Notes under the pieces: model-generated
The model's database searches: none
The model's input: the letters and a program-made list of their open reading frames with translations, nothing else
Told to the model about the DNA's origin: nothing
In this document: positions 10,036 through 19,926 of the stretch, in pieces
Position numbering within the stretch: the stretch's first letter is position 1
How the letters are laid out: every line of letters starts with the position of its first letter
Position numbers and translations under genes: made by a program
NCBI GenBank assembly: GCA_036245525.1
Contig: BTPG01000004.1
Location: 156,338,046 to 156,402,045, forward strand
Direction of reading: 5' to 3'
Length of the DNA: 64,000 bases
From: Semisulcospira habei
Lineage: Eukaryota; Mollusca; Gastropoda; Semisulcospiridae

Positions 10036-10575
10036 GAATTTTTATTGTTTCCTCAAAACACATTACCGATGACATTACAGTATGGAATGGTTCTTAGGTA
10101 GACTAATTTTAGCCAAAATTGTTGTGTACGAATATGGCAGTGTTGGCAGGTGAGGGGTGCCATAGCCTAGGCAGTAACCCGAGTAGCCTCCCTTCCATCT
10201 CATCCAGGCCTGCGCCCAGCGGAAGCTCACCAGTCAGTTTCTTAGCTAGACAGTGGAAGGTTGTGTACGTCAGTGTCTCTAGCTTCAGACTGTGTAAAGT
10301 TGTGGAAACCGGTCGTAGTGTTCGTCGGAGGTGTTACCCTACGCTGTGCCTTGTGTTAGGCTTGGACGCTTTTCTGTGGGAATTTCCTCGTCGGTGTTTG
10401 TGACTTATCCCTCACGAGACAGCGGCGTCTTGTGAGCTGTCCTCGTGTGCTCGAGGCCAGTCTGGCTGTAGCGTGTTTCGCACATCGTATGTCCTGAACT
10501 TTGTCCAATGAGACATCCCATTCCAGTATGCTTGGAGGCTCTCTTAGACACTCGCTGAACAAAGCATTTCCTATA
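10036..10575 (+). mobile_element. DIRS left-end fragment
   Basis: It begins with a left terminal repeat (CAAAACACATTACCGATG, about 10,052) of the same subtype as the right end of element A, then runs into unassigned leader-like sequence and stops near 10,575, where non-DIRS sequence similar to 61,880-62,050 resumes. It may be the displaced left end of element A or a separate truncated copy. Confidence 0.5.
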
Positions 10576-10779
10576 TTCTCAAGCTTGTACGTAAACAAAG
10601 TTCGGAGATTTTCATGTTTACATACATATGCACACACGCACGCACACAGACACACACACACGCATGGCGCTTCATGCCAAAAGTACGTTCAGCAGCAAGT
10701 TAGAGTAGCTAGACATGACGTCATTTTTAGCTTGTTACTTCTTTGCCACTATCTCAGGCTCACCCACCTATTATGTTAT
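10576..10779 (+). other. Intronic segment with CA-rich microsatellite
   Basis: CA-rich tract at about 10,624-10,660, then sequence similar to 61,960-62,010 (shared TAGCTAGACATGAC). No coding signal. DIRS C starts immediately after. Confidence 0.5.
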
Positions 10780-11010
10780 TGTTTCTTAAAAAACATTACC
10801 GATGACATGACTTTATAGAAGTGTCTACTACTTACCCAATTCAAGCCTAAGAACCCGTTGTGTTACCGCACAACCCGGGAGGCACTTGGGGAACCCCGAG
10901 GGGGGCCGAGAGTAGTCTCCCATTACTGCCCATCCGGTTCCGAGTCACAAGGTGACTAACCAGTTAGTCTACTTAGGCTCACCCCGTTCAGACATGCTTG
11001 CTCTAGCCTA
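10780..11010 (+). repeat. DIRS C left terminal inverted repeat
   Basis: Starts with ACATTACCGATGACATGACT after a T-rich end. Matches the reverse complement of 28,330-28,575 through GTCTACTACTTACCCAATTC, AGAACCCGTTGTGTTACC and the GTCACAAGGT block near 10,950. Confidence 0.85.
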
Positions 11011-11436
11011 CGGACTTTGCATCCTCGACCGGTTCACCGGTCTTCCTGACTCTTGGCTTCTTGTTCGACTTCTGCTTCGGTGTACCTACCTGTGCCCTGT
11101 CTGGTTCAGCTGGTCCCCTCATCGTTAGCTGTTGCCCCCTCCTGCTTCTTGGGTTTTGGGCTGCTCGGTGAGCTTTGCTGGAACTTCGCCCGTGTTCCCG
11201 TGGGTGTTATGGACGTTTCTTCCCCCTTCCCGCTCCGGCAGAAAGGTAAGGTAGCTGGCTTCGCCCTCGGCTGGCTCCCAGGTGGGGCGCCGGTTCGAGC
11301 AGAAACGAGGACAGTGTTCGTTTTCGCTCTCTCCCCTTTCCGTTGATTGGTCTGGCAAGCCTTGGCACTTGCTTCCTGGCCTGTACCTTGTGTGTTTTAT
11401 GGGGATACGTGGTCCGTCCATGGCTTGCTTAGCTCC

Positions 11437-12180
11437 CTGTCACCATGGCGTTCGTTAATTTTTCTGTACCAGACACTGGTTTCATGTCTACCTGACATGA
11501 CATGCTTGACTTTGTTGTGCATAATGCGTCATATGCTCGCCTTAGCTTGGCGGGGCCCCACGTGCCCGCGCCCTGTTGCCATTATGCTAGTAAGGTGCCG
11601 GACCAGACTTTTGCTTCAGGCCTGTGCCTGTCTTGCAATGCTCGACTTTGGTGTACATTATGCGTCGTATGCTCGCCTTAGTTGGCGGGGCCCCTCGTGC
11701 CCGCGCCCTGTCGCCATTGCGTTGGTTATGTTCCTGTGCCAGACACTTGCTTCATGCCTGTACCTGTCTTGACACGCTTGACTTTGTTGTACATAATGTG
11801 TTGTTATACATGCTGCGTCATATGTTCATCTTAGCTTGGTGGGGCCCCATGTGCCCATGCCCTGCTGCCATTACGTTGGTTATGTTGCTGTGCCAGACGC
11901 TTGCTTCTTGCCTGTACCTGTCGTGACATGCTTGAGTTTTGTTGTATATCCGCCGTGAGATGGCCTTAGTCGCCTGCTCGGCGTTAAACCCAAATAACTA
12001 ACTAACTAACTTTGTTGTATATGATGCGTCATATACTCTCCTTAGCTTGACGGGGGCCCACGTGCCCGCGCCCTGTCACCATTACGTTGGTAATGTTACT
12101 GTGCCACGCGCTTGCTTCATGCCTGTTCATGTTGTCACATGCTTGAGTTTTGTTGTACTTGGTGCGCCGTATGCTCGCCT
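11437..12180 (+). repeat. Leader minisatellite of DIRS C, ~135-160 bp units
   Basis: About five units share the block GCGTCATATGCTCGCCTTAG, then a GGGGCCCC core, then GTGCCCGCGCCCTGT and CTTGCTTCATGCCTGT (unit blocks at about 11,527, 11,661, 11,813, 12,022 and 12,160). Weaker copies continue to about 12,550. They lie between the terminal repeat and the gag start and have no consistent reading frame. Elements A and B lack them at the same place. Confidence 0.7.
11950..12010 (+). mobile_element. 61-bp 3'-end-only copy of the I/Nimb-like LINE
   Basis: It consists of the LINE's terminal stem-loop (CGCCG...CGGCG), GTTAAACCCAAATAAC and the (TAAC)n tail, flanked by the 12-bp duplication TTTGTTGTATAT (11,938-11,949 and 12,011-12,022). 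It is an extreme 5'-truncated insertion into the minisatellite. Confidence 0.85.
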
Positions 12181-12588
12181 TGGCGCCCGCTATGCTCTCC
12201 AGACCAAAGGGTGGCTGCCACACGTGTGGAATGCAGGGAGGTGCCCCACAGGGAAGAACATGCTTGGTAAGACTGGTACGACACATTGTTAATATTTGGG
12301 TAAATCTCCTTTGTCAAAGTGGACAAACAGAGAGATTAGCTGCGACCTGTCTTCATTTCCAGACGGTAGGTCGCAAAGATAGTATGCTTACCTTAGCTTG
12401 GCGGGGCCCCTGTGCCCACGCACACTAACTTACGGGGATGGATTTTGAAAGCCCAGACGCTTACTGACAAGTTTGTACCTTGCTGTTTTGTGCCTTTTTG
12501 TGTTTGTGAAGGCTCGCCTTACCAAGGCGGGGTCCCACAGGCCCTCGCCCGCGTGTCTTCAGGTTGTGTGTGTTGCAGTGGCCTGTTG

Positions 12589-12762
12589 ATGACCTGCACA
12601 CTATGCGGAGGGTTCCAGTGGCCGTCAGATAACCACAAGGTCCGTCTCCTCTGCACCGGATGCGCCTCAGACCACGCATGCGACACTTGCTCCACCTGGC
12701 CTGAGCTGCGCTGGTCGCGGTTATGGAGTGTACAGACGCGAGCGAGCGGCACCTGTGTGTGA
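12589..12762 (+). pseudogene. DIRS C gag-like N-terminal fragment
   Basis: The frame starts MTCTLCGGFQWP and continues to ACDTCSTWPELRWSRLW, closely resembling the N-terminus of the DIRS B gag (33,144). Four CxxC-type cysteine pairs suggest a small zinc-binding domain. The frame ends at 12,762 and similarity to B is then lost. LINE copy 1 is inserted 210 bp downstream. Confidence 0.6.
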
Positions 12763-12971
12763 TCTGAATCCAGTCGAGGTGCCTTCCTTCGTGTGCTGCG
12801 TACTGTCCGCGTGAGACCGCACCGACCTTATGGTAAAGACGCCACACCGGATGTGGGAGCCTAGCGCTCGGAGTGGGACTGCCTTCCACGCAATCACTCA
12901 CAGGAGGAAGCCCACCCGGCCTTGGCCTACTGACAGCAGGGATCCCGCCTCCCTCAGCCCGGTTCGGAGAG

Positions 12972-13052
12972 GCCCACTGGGCACCGGCCTCCACGTGGCG
13001 TGGGTGGGTAGTCTCCTCAGTCCCTGAGTGGGCGGGCTAGCAGAGGGGTGCC
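12972..13052 (+). ncRNA. Candidate HDV-like ribozyme, LINE copy 1
   Basis: Counting from the first base of the element: P1 pairs nt 1-7 (GCCCACT) with 32-38 (GGTGGGT, given 5' to 3'), opening with the G1.U wobble typical of HDV ribozymes. P2 pairs GGCACC (9-14) with GGTGCC (76-81). P3 is GCC/GGC (16-18/26-28) closing loop TCCACGT. P4 is the CTCAG/CTGAG hairpin. A GCTA element follows P4, where the catalytic C would lie. Relative to copies 2-4, U4.G35 becomes C-G and C7-G32 becomes U.G, so P1 is preserved. Confidence 0.6.
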
Positions 13053-13599
13053 ATCTTTGTCCAGGATTAGGACTTGATGTCAGCAGATATGTTGTTCAGT
13101 CTTTTTCACTGGTCCGATTTTTAAGGAGCTGTGCTTACCCAGGTCTTACCATGTTGGATTGGTCCTTAAAAATATGCGTGAGCTTTTGGTCCTTTGGATC
13201 CCAAGTGTTTGCCGTGCTTGGAGACCCGTGTCGGGGGAGAAGAGGATCCTGGTGGCTGAAACACTCCATTTTGGCCTTGACTTCTGCCTAAACGGGAGGC
13301 TAGTCGTACCGGCCTAGTCAATCGGCTCTTGTCACGTCGAGCCCTATCCCCCTGTTGACATGCGGGTTGTTATAGCCTCTGATGCTGATTAGGTGCTTTA
13401 CGCCAGTATTCCCCTGCATTCAACAGTGTGATAGAAGGTGGTGGCTCAAACGGTTCAATCGGGCTTACCCCCTTGAGTATATCTTTCGGGCAGTCTCCAT
13501 TGTGCGTCGGCTGGAGACCCGCCGACAATTGCACTTTCCCTTGTTGGGCTCGGTGGCAGGCGGGGACCCCCGGGGGATGAATATCTATCATACTATAAT

Positions 13600-15042
13600 A
13601 TGGAAAATATCAAAACAACAAAACTGGCACCAAAGCGGCACATAGCCGCCGACATTGTCATTGAGAACGATAGTGACTCTGACTGTGAGGAAGCGACACC
13701 TCAGGCGTCGGCCGCCTGGCCTCACTTTCTCATTATCCACAGCAAAGTTAAAGAGAAGCCTGTTTCCAAGCTGCACCCTTTCCTGGTAAGGGAGACCCTC
13801 AGGAGCCGTGTTGGCAGGCCTGAGGCCCAGCGCCTCAGGTCTGGTGACTTGCTGGTAGAGTGCAGTACCCGGGCACACTCCAATGGACTACTGAGGCTCT
13901 CCTCCATCGGAGACACTCCAGTGGAGGTCACTCCCCACAAAACAATGAATTCCTCTAGAGGAGTGATTAAAGATCAAGCATTGGCCGAACTGTCTGAAGA
14001 TGAACTTGTACGGAACCTTAAGTCACAGGGGGTGACCTACGTCAGGCGCTTCATTTCCAAACGAGGTGGTAGGGAGGTCCGTCTCCCTACCAGCATCCTG
14101 ACGTTTGGCACCCCCACAGCTCCTACTACCATCTGGGGAGGTTACTACTCCCTAAAAGTGAAAAAGTACGTCCCTCTCCCCCTTTGGTGCTTTAAGTGCC
14201 AAAAGTATGGCCATGGGCAGAAGACATGCCGCCAGGCAGAGGCTCTATGCGCCCGTTGCACTAAGCCCGGACACTCTGCTGAGTCCTGCACAGCCATCTC
14301 CCTGTGTGTGAATTGCCAGGGGGCGCATATGGCTTGGGACAAGAAGTGCCCTCGTTGGATCTCCGAGTGCAGGATTCAGCAGGTGCGTGTGGAGAAGGGG
14401 CTGTCCTTTGCGAACGCAAAAAAACTGGTTGACGGTCCTGGTGCAGCTGAGGCTGCGCCAAACTCAAATAACAACTTTGGGTATACTTTCAGTGCTGCGG
14501 TGGCAGGCAAGCGCCCCACCAAAGACTTCTCTTGTCAAACCCCAACTTCTTGGTTGGGGGCGGAGCCTCGGATCCTCTCGCCCCTGGAGAGTAACCCTCC
14601 TCCGGTGGTGACGAGGAGCCAGGGAACGCAGAGAGCGGACGCTACCGGTTCGGTGGCACCGCCTTCTGCTGCCCCTAAGCCTCAGCCCCCACCCAAACCT
14701 GCTAGTTTGTCAACGCCAAAGGTTTCTGGCTCTGGTCAGCCTTCTAAGGCCGCTAACTCTAGCGGCAGGACTGCTGCCCAGGACCAGAAGTCTAAGAAAT
14801 CTATGGGACCGCCGTGCGAACGGGCCCAGAAGGGGAACACTGATGTCCCCCTTCAAAACAAATATGCTGCATTGGAGGAGCAGATGGAAGGAGTGGAAGT
14901 TGCCGATGCTGCGGCAGCTCCACCCTATTCATCTCCTAAGAACCAGAGGAGGCCCGGGAGCCGGCCCCCCTCTGTTTCTCCAACTCCCTCCAAGGCAAAG
15001 GAAAAAGGGGGGAAAAACTCCGCACCCCCAGATAAGACATAA
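13600..15042 (+). CDS. LINE copy 1 ORF1, CCHC gag-like protein (480 aa)
   Basis: Nucleic-acid-binding protein expected to coat the LINE RNA. An acidic N-terminus (ENDSDSDCEE, about residue 23) precedes a globular part up to residue 195. Three zinc knuckles follow: CFKCQKYGHGQKTC (CX2CX4HX4C), CARCTKPGHSAESC (CX2CX4HX4C) and CVNCQGAHMAWDKKC (CX2CX3HX6C), at about residues 197-256. The tail is Pro/Ser/Lys-rich and disordered-looking. The start at 13,600 follows TATAATATGG; the same start is shared by all four copies. The stop is 2 nt before the ORF2 ATG, suggesting reinitiation or linked translation. The frame is intact in copies 1 and 2. Confidence 0.85.
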   Translation: MENIKTTKLAPKRHIAADIVIENDSDSDCEEATPQASAAWPHFLIIHSKVKEKPVSKLHPFLVRETLRSRVGRPEAQRLRSGDLLVECSTRAHSNGLLRLSSIGDTPVEVTPHKTMNSSRGVIKDQALAELSEDELVRNLKSQGVTYVRRFISKRGGREVRLPTSILTFGTPTAPTTIWGGYYSLKVKKYVPLPLWCFKCQKYGHGQKTCRQAEALCARCTKPGHSAESCTAISLCVNCQGAHMAWDKKCPRWISECRIQQVRVEKGLSFANAKKLVDGPGAAEAAPNSNNNFGYTFSAAVAGKRPTKDFSCQTPTSWLGAEPRILSPLESNPPPVVTRSQGTQRADATGSVAPPSAAPKPQPPPKPASLSTPKVSGSGQPSKAANSSGRTAAQDQKSKKSMGPPCERAQKGNTDVPLQNKYAALEEQMEGVEVADAAAAPPYSSPKNQRRPGSRPPSVSPTPSKAKEKGGKNSAPPDKT

Positions 15043-15044
15043 TC

Positions 15045-15524
15045 ATGGACTCTCTGCTTCAGTGGAATTGTCGTGGTTTTCAAGCTAACTTTGAGGAATT
15101 ACGTCTTTTAGTCAAGTGCTATAACCCCTCAGTAATGTCTCTTCAGGAGACTTACCTGAAGACTTCTGACCCTGTGTCCTTTAATGGTTTTAACGCTATA
15201 CATAAAGGCTCTGATTCGGAGAGGCGCTCGGGTGGAGTGGCTCTTCTCATTAGTAGCCAAATTTTATGTAGCCCCGTTAGCATCGACACCTGTCTTCAGG
15301 CTGTCGCAGCTCGGGTTACCTTGAAGAAGACCATAACTATATGCAGTATTTACCTGCCACCATCCCTGCGGGTCTGTAGTAATGATTTTTTTAATTTAGT
15401 TCATCAACTGCCCCCTCCCTTTATTCTCATGGGGGATTTTAACGGTCACGCTCACCTTTGGGGTAGTGACCACTATGATGGCAGAGGTCAGATGTTAGAA
15501 GATGTTTTTTCTCAACTTAAATAG
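15045..15524 (+). pseudogene. LINE copy 1 ORF2, endonuclease fragment
   Basis: It encodes the first 159 residues of ORF2: MDSLLQWNCRGFQ, LQETYLKTSD (QET block) and FILMGDFNGHAHLWGSD (GDFN block), the first half of the apurinic-like endonuclease. The frame terminates inside the foldback duplication at 15,521, so the catalytic SDH end seen in other copies is lost. Confidence 0.85.
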
Positions 15525-15603
15525 GTTAAGTTGAGAAAAAACATCTTCTAACATCTGACCTCTGCCATCATAGTGGTCACTACCCCAAAGGTGAGCGTGA
15601 CCG
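15443..15603. repeat. Foldback inverted duplication (78-83 bp arms)
   Basis: 15,443-15,520 is followed by an inverted copy of the same LINE sequence at 15,521-15,603. The right arm extends five bases further than the left, reading back the CCTAT of the intact copies. At the far end the sequence joins ORF2 about 0.9 kb downstream (compare copy 2, about 22,500 and 23,752 minus the SINE). This is a deletion with an inverted template switch at the junction. Confidence 0.9.
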
Positions 15604-17924
15604 AAACGCATATGCCTGAGAGGTCACTCCTTGTACTTCTCAAGGCCTTTAACCATATCTGGAGAACTGGTCATTTTCCGCCGTCTTGGCGCCAGGCTGT
15701 GGTTGTACCGATCCCCAAGCGGGGTAAGGATCCTTCCGACCCGGGCAACTACTGGCCTATCGCTTTGACATCATGTTTATGTAAAACTATGGAGCGCCTG
15801 GTCAACGCCCGCCTTGTGTGGCATCTTGAGTCACAGGGTCTCCTCACAGACCTCCAGTGCGGTTTCCGGCGCTTCCGTAGTACAACTGACCATTTAGTCC
15901 GCTTTGAATCATTTATTCGAGATGCTTTTGTCAACAAGCAGCATGTCTATGCAATTTTCTTCGATCTTGAGAAGGCATATGACACTACCTGGAAGTATGG
16001 CATAATGTCTGACTTGTTGGACATGGGTTTTAAAGGGCACCTGCCCGTTTTTATTCACAATTTTTTGACTAACCGGTTGTTCCATGTCTGTGTGGGCTCC
16101 ACCCTCTCCGACTCCTTTGAACAGGAGATGGGTGTCCCGCAGGGCAGCATTCTATCTCCTGTTTTATTTAGTATTAAAATTAATAACATTGTAAAGGCCG
16201 TCAAGGATGATTCTGAATGCTCTTTGTTTGTTGACAACTTTGCTTTGTGCGCACGTGGTCGAGGACTTGCGTCCCTTGAGAGGCGCTTGCAGCTGTGCGT
16301 TGATCGCATCCAGGGGTGGGTGTCTCTCAATGGATTCAAGTTCTCGCCCTCCAAGACTGTCTCTGTGCATTTTACTAACCAGACGAAATTTTTTCCAGAA
16401 CCTAGCCTGAGCATTGCTGGAGTGCCAATTAAGGTGGCCGAGGAAGCAAAGTTTCTGGGGGTCATTTTTGACAAAAGACTTACCTTCCGCAACCATATTA
16501 ATTACCTTAGAACCTCTTGTCAGAAGGCTCTCGACATTCTTCGTGTCGTCGGTCGTACTGACTGGGGTGCGGACCGTACTGTCTTACTTCGTCTGTACCG
16601 GGCCCTTGTTCGGTCCAAACTGGATTACGGCTCTGTGGTGTATGGCTCAGCTTCCAAGTCTGTGCTACAGCGTCTGAACACAATTCACCATCAGGGTCTG
16701 CGGATATGTCTTAGGGCCTTCAGGACGTCTCCAGTTCCTAGTCTGTATGCCGAGGCAGGGGAGCCTTCTCTCAAGCTCCGCCGCATCCGCCTCATGCTCA
16801 GCTACGTTCTGAAACTGAAGGCCCATCCAGACAATCCTGCCTATGATTGTGTTTTTAAACCATCGTTTGCAGAGATTTACGATACCCATCTCGGAGCTGT
16901 CCGTCCATTTTCTTTCCGTGTCCGACCTCATCTGCAGGCGGGCGGATTGGACCTGGACAGAGTTTCGGAATCCCTGCAACACATCACTCCACCTTGGCTC
17001 TTACCAGTTCCTGACATCTTGCTGGACTTGACTGCCCACAAGAAATACTCTACTCCACCAGCCATATACCAAGAGAGCCTCAATGAAATGCTTTCAATTT
17101 TTCCTGGCTATTGTCGCATCTATACCGATGGGTCAAAGTCTGAGGATGGGAGAGTGGCTGCAGCCGCAGTGTCCTCTCGCCATCCTAGACGCCCATTTAA
17201 GCACCGTCTCCCAGACCACTCATCTGTATTTAGTGCGGATCTGCAGGCAGTTCTGCTGGCACTCAGGCATGCTTATCGATCTAGAGAAAGGAACTTCCTG
17301 ATTCTGTCTGACTCTATTTCTGCCCTGCAGGCCCTTCAGGGCACGGGAAATGACCATGCACTGCTGGTGCAGATCAGAGAGCTCCACGCGGACTTGATGA
17401 AGGAATATTATGATATCATTTTTATTTGGGTGCCAGGGCATGTGGGCATCGAAGGCAACAGGATCGCAGATTCTGCTGCCAACGATGCCCGCAATGACCC
17501 TGTCCCTGACACACAGACTGTTTATAGTGATTTTAGACATGTGGCTAGTGCGTACATAGCCCGTGAGTGGCAGTCCGAGTGGGACAAAGAGGAAGCTAAC
17601 AAGCTGCATGAAGCTCTTCCTAAGTTGTCCGACGGTCTACCTTATCGCTGCGGCAGCCGCCGTGAGGAGACTGTCCTGGCTCGGCTCCACATCGGCCACA
17701 CGTATGTTACGCACTCTTATTTACTTAAACAGGAGGAGCGTCCATGGTGTTATGCCTGCGACGAGCAGTACTCTGTTCAACACTTTTTGTTGTCTTGTGC
17801 TGATCTAATCGACACAAGGTATAAACATTTCACGGCAGACTCCTTGAAGGTTTTGTTCCGGGATGTGCCCCCGGACAAGATCTTCAGTTTTCTGAGAGAG
17901 TGCCATATTTTTAATAAGATTTGA
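15573..17924 (+). pseudogene. LINE copy 1 ORF2, RT and RNase H part
   Basis: Open for 783 codons; the first residues come from the foldback junction. RT blocks are AVVVPIPKRGKDPSDPGN, NYWPIALTS (Arg to Trp against the other copies), FFDLEKAYDTTW, GVPQGSILSPVLFS, and the active site SLFVDNFALC, where the second Asp of FVDD is Asn. RNase H follows: YTDGSKSEDG, SADLQAVLLAL (Glu to Asp), LSDSISAL, and GIEGNRIADSAANDA. The C-terminus has a Cys/His motif (CYACDEQYSVQHFLLSC). The two active-site changes predict a dead enzyme despite the long frame. Confidence 0.85.
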
Positions 17925-18089
17925 GCGTTTATAGATTATGATGTTTCTATTATTTTGACCTTTTGAGAGTCTTTCGACGTTTTCCTTTAAAGACCTGTGC
18001 GACATTTTAGCCTGACATATTTTTAAGGTATATTTACATCATGTCTTAAGACCTTTCTTTTAGTCTGGCTGACCAGATTTTTACCCTTC

Positions 18090-18146
18090 CCGCCGTGAGA
18101 TGGCCTTAGTTGCCTGCTCGGCGTTAAACCCAAATAACTAACTAAC
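18090..18146 (+). other. LINE copy 1 3' terminal stem-loop and TAAC tail
   Basis: CGCCG and CGGCG close a loop containing GGC/GCC, followed by GTTAAACCCAAATAAC and TAAC repeats. The block is nearly invariant in the four full copies and is present in the two 3'-end-only copies (11,950 and 43,407), which suggests it is the RT recognition site. Confidence 0.7.
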
Positions 18147-18895
18147 GGTTCGGAGAGACGCCCCACGCGCCGCCCCATGCCCGCTGTCGGTCTCCGCTCG
18201 TCTCCAGAAAAGCCGCTGGCTTCGGGCAGTTCAGAGCCCTCACGCCACTCCAGTCTACCAGGCTCTCTTGCACTGCTGCTCTGCCTTGGGGGAACGTACG
18301 TCGCGTGACTTTGGCTCGCGTGCTAAGTCTGTTACTGCCACGGTGACCACGCCGTCCTTGCCCGCTGACTCCTCCGGCGAGTCGCCTAGCCAGCACAGCG
18401 CCAACCTCACTGAGCTTAGCCTGTGACAACCTATGTCACCCCGTCCACCCCCCTCCGGGGGTGCTGACGTACCCCCCGCCTCTAAGCCCGCTGACTCCTC
18501 CGGCGAGTCGCCTAGCCGGCAGGGTGCCCCCCCTCCTTGAAACCCGGGCACCGCGATCTTTGTCGCCTCATTAGAAAGACCATGGCAGATCGGACTCTAA
18601 GCCCGCTGACTCCTCCGGCAAGTTGCCTTGGGGGAACGTACGTCGCGCGACTTTGGCTCGCGTGCTAAGTCTGTTACTGCCACGGTGACCACGCCGTCCT
18701 TGCCCGCTGACTCCTCCGGCGTGTCGCCTAGCCAGCACAGCGCCAACCTCACTGAGCTTGGCCTGCGACAACCTATGTCGCCCCGTCCACCCCCCTCCGG
18801 GGGTGCTGGCCTACCCCCGCCTCTAAGCCCGCTGACTCCTCTGGCAAGGCCCGGGCACCGCGACCTTGTCGCCTCGTCGAAAGACCATGGCAGTT
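18147..18895 (+). repeat. DIRS C gag-region repeats, 342-bp tandem duplication
   Basis: 18,283-18,624 and 18,625-18,895 are tandem copies (GCCTTGGGGGAACGTACGTC start; period 342 bp). Each contains GACTC-CTCCGGC-GAGTC palindromes (clear at 18,367 and 18,487; decayed at 18,606, 18,709 and 18,833) and a CCCCC-TCC-GGGGG hairpin (about 18,448 and 18,790). It occupies the same place as the repetitive gag part of elements A and B. Confidence 0.6.
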
Positions 18896-19926
18896 TGGAC
18901 CGCCCGTCCGTTCTCGGGCGCTGCGTGGGAATTCTGGTGCTCCTGGCCCAGGCCTTCGCCCGCCACTTCGATTACGCCTGGCTCCCCTACTTGTCTCCCC
19001 TTCTCGGGATCCTACTAGCTCTCGCGGAAGTGACCGTCCGGGCAGCGTATCTCTCGTCGATCAACGCCATGGCTGCCGCCCCCAGCTGCGTCCTGTGGCG
19101 TCAGGATGCCGTTTGCTGGCCTGCCGCAGAATACCCCCCATGCTCAGGACTCATCTGCACTGTGCCCCCCTGGGTGGCTGCTGCCCTCTGTGTGACCGGG
19201 CAGACCGAAGGATACATCTCCGACCGTTGGCCTTGCAAGTCAACTCTACATCGCTTCCAGCCTCCTGCTAGACCATGGCTCTCGCCCTGCGGACTCCGGC
19301 CCTGCCGTTCAGCTCATGAACTACGCGATTGCTTTCTCCAGGTTCCCTTACACTCGGCCTTCAGGAAGTTTCTCCAGTTCGCCTGCGACGGAGTAGTTAC
19401 CAGTTCGGGCGCCGCCGTTTGGTCTCCACCTCAGCCCTTGGGCCCTCAACCGCACCGTGGACGCAGTGGTGACCTCGGCGCAGCAGCCGTCTTCCGGCCT
19501 GACGTCGTACTACCTTGACGACCTCCTCTTGCGCTTCCAGTTGGAGGCCACAGGACATCGGACAGGGATGCACTGGTATGGCTGTTGTCACGGTTGGGGT
19601 TCCTAGTCAACGCCGGTACATCGGACCTCTCGTCGCTTCGTCCATCATGGCATGGAGTTCGCCACCGACCTCTACAGGGTGCGTTTGTCGGAGCCACGGA
19701 TCCTAAGTTCGCCGCCTAGCCGACCTGGTAGCCCAGCAGGACGCTGCCTCCGCCAGACGCTGGCTTCAGCTCCTTGGTTGTTCCCTGTGGCGGCGGATCT
19801 GCTCCCCCATCGGTCATCTCTACGCCCGGCCACTACAGCTGCACCTCCTGCCTCTCTGCCTCTCCTAGGAGACCTGACCGCCATGGTGCCCATGTCTCCG
19901 TTGATTCACCCCTTCTCCTGCGTTGG
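18896..19926 (+). pseudogene. DIRS C gag C-terminal/RT remnant
   Basis: RAAYLSSINAMAAAPSCVLW (about 19,042) corresponds to RAAYHSSANAMAAAANCDLW of element B (41,270). LRDCFLQVPLHSAFRKFLQF (about 19,320) corresponds to LSDAYLHVPIHPSSRRYLRF. YYLDDLLLRF (about 19,505) is the RT catalytic box, in a different frame, so the gene is frameshifted. LINE copy 2 is inserted shortly after, in the thumb region. Confidence 0.65.

Larger units (their letters stand above)
12972..18146 (+). mobile_element. I/Nimb-like LINE, copy 1
   Basis: A copy with both natural ends: 5' terminal candidate ribozyme, 5' UTR, intact ORF1, damaged ORF2, 3' stem-loop and (TAAC)n tail. The target duplication is GGTTCGGAGAG (12,961-12,971 and 18,147-18,157). 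ORF2 lost an internal segment at 15,520-15,610, where a foldback inverted duplication sits. RNase H after the RT and a three-knuckle CCHC ORF1 place it in the I superfamily; the Nimb-like assignment is inference. Confidence 0.9.

Noticed and set aside
16055..16492. Minus-strand ORFs of 105-145 codons recurring in every LINE copy (also 24,195; 38,597; 46,003)
   Set aside because: They are antisense shadows of the conserved RT and RNase H frames and resemble no known protein.
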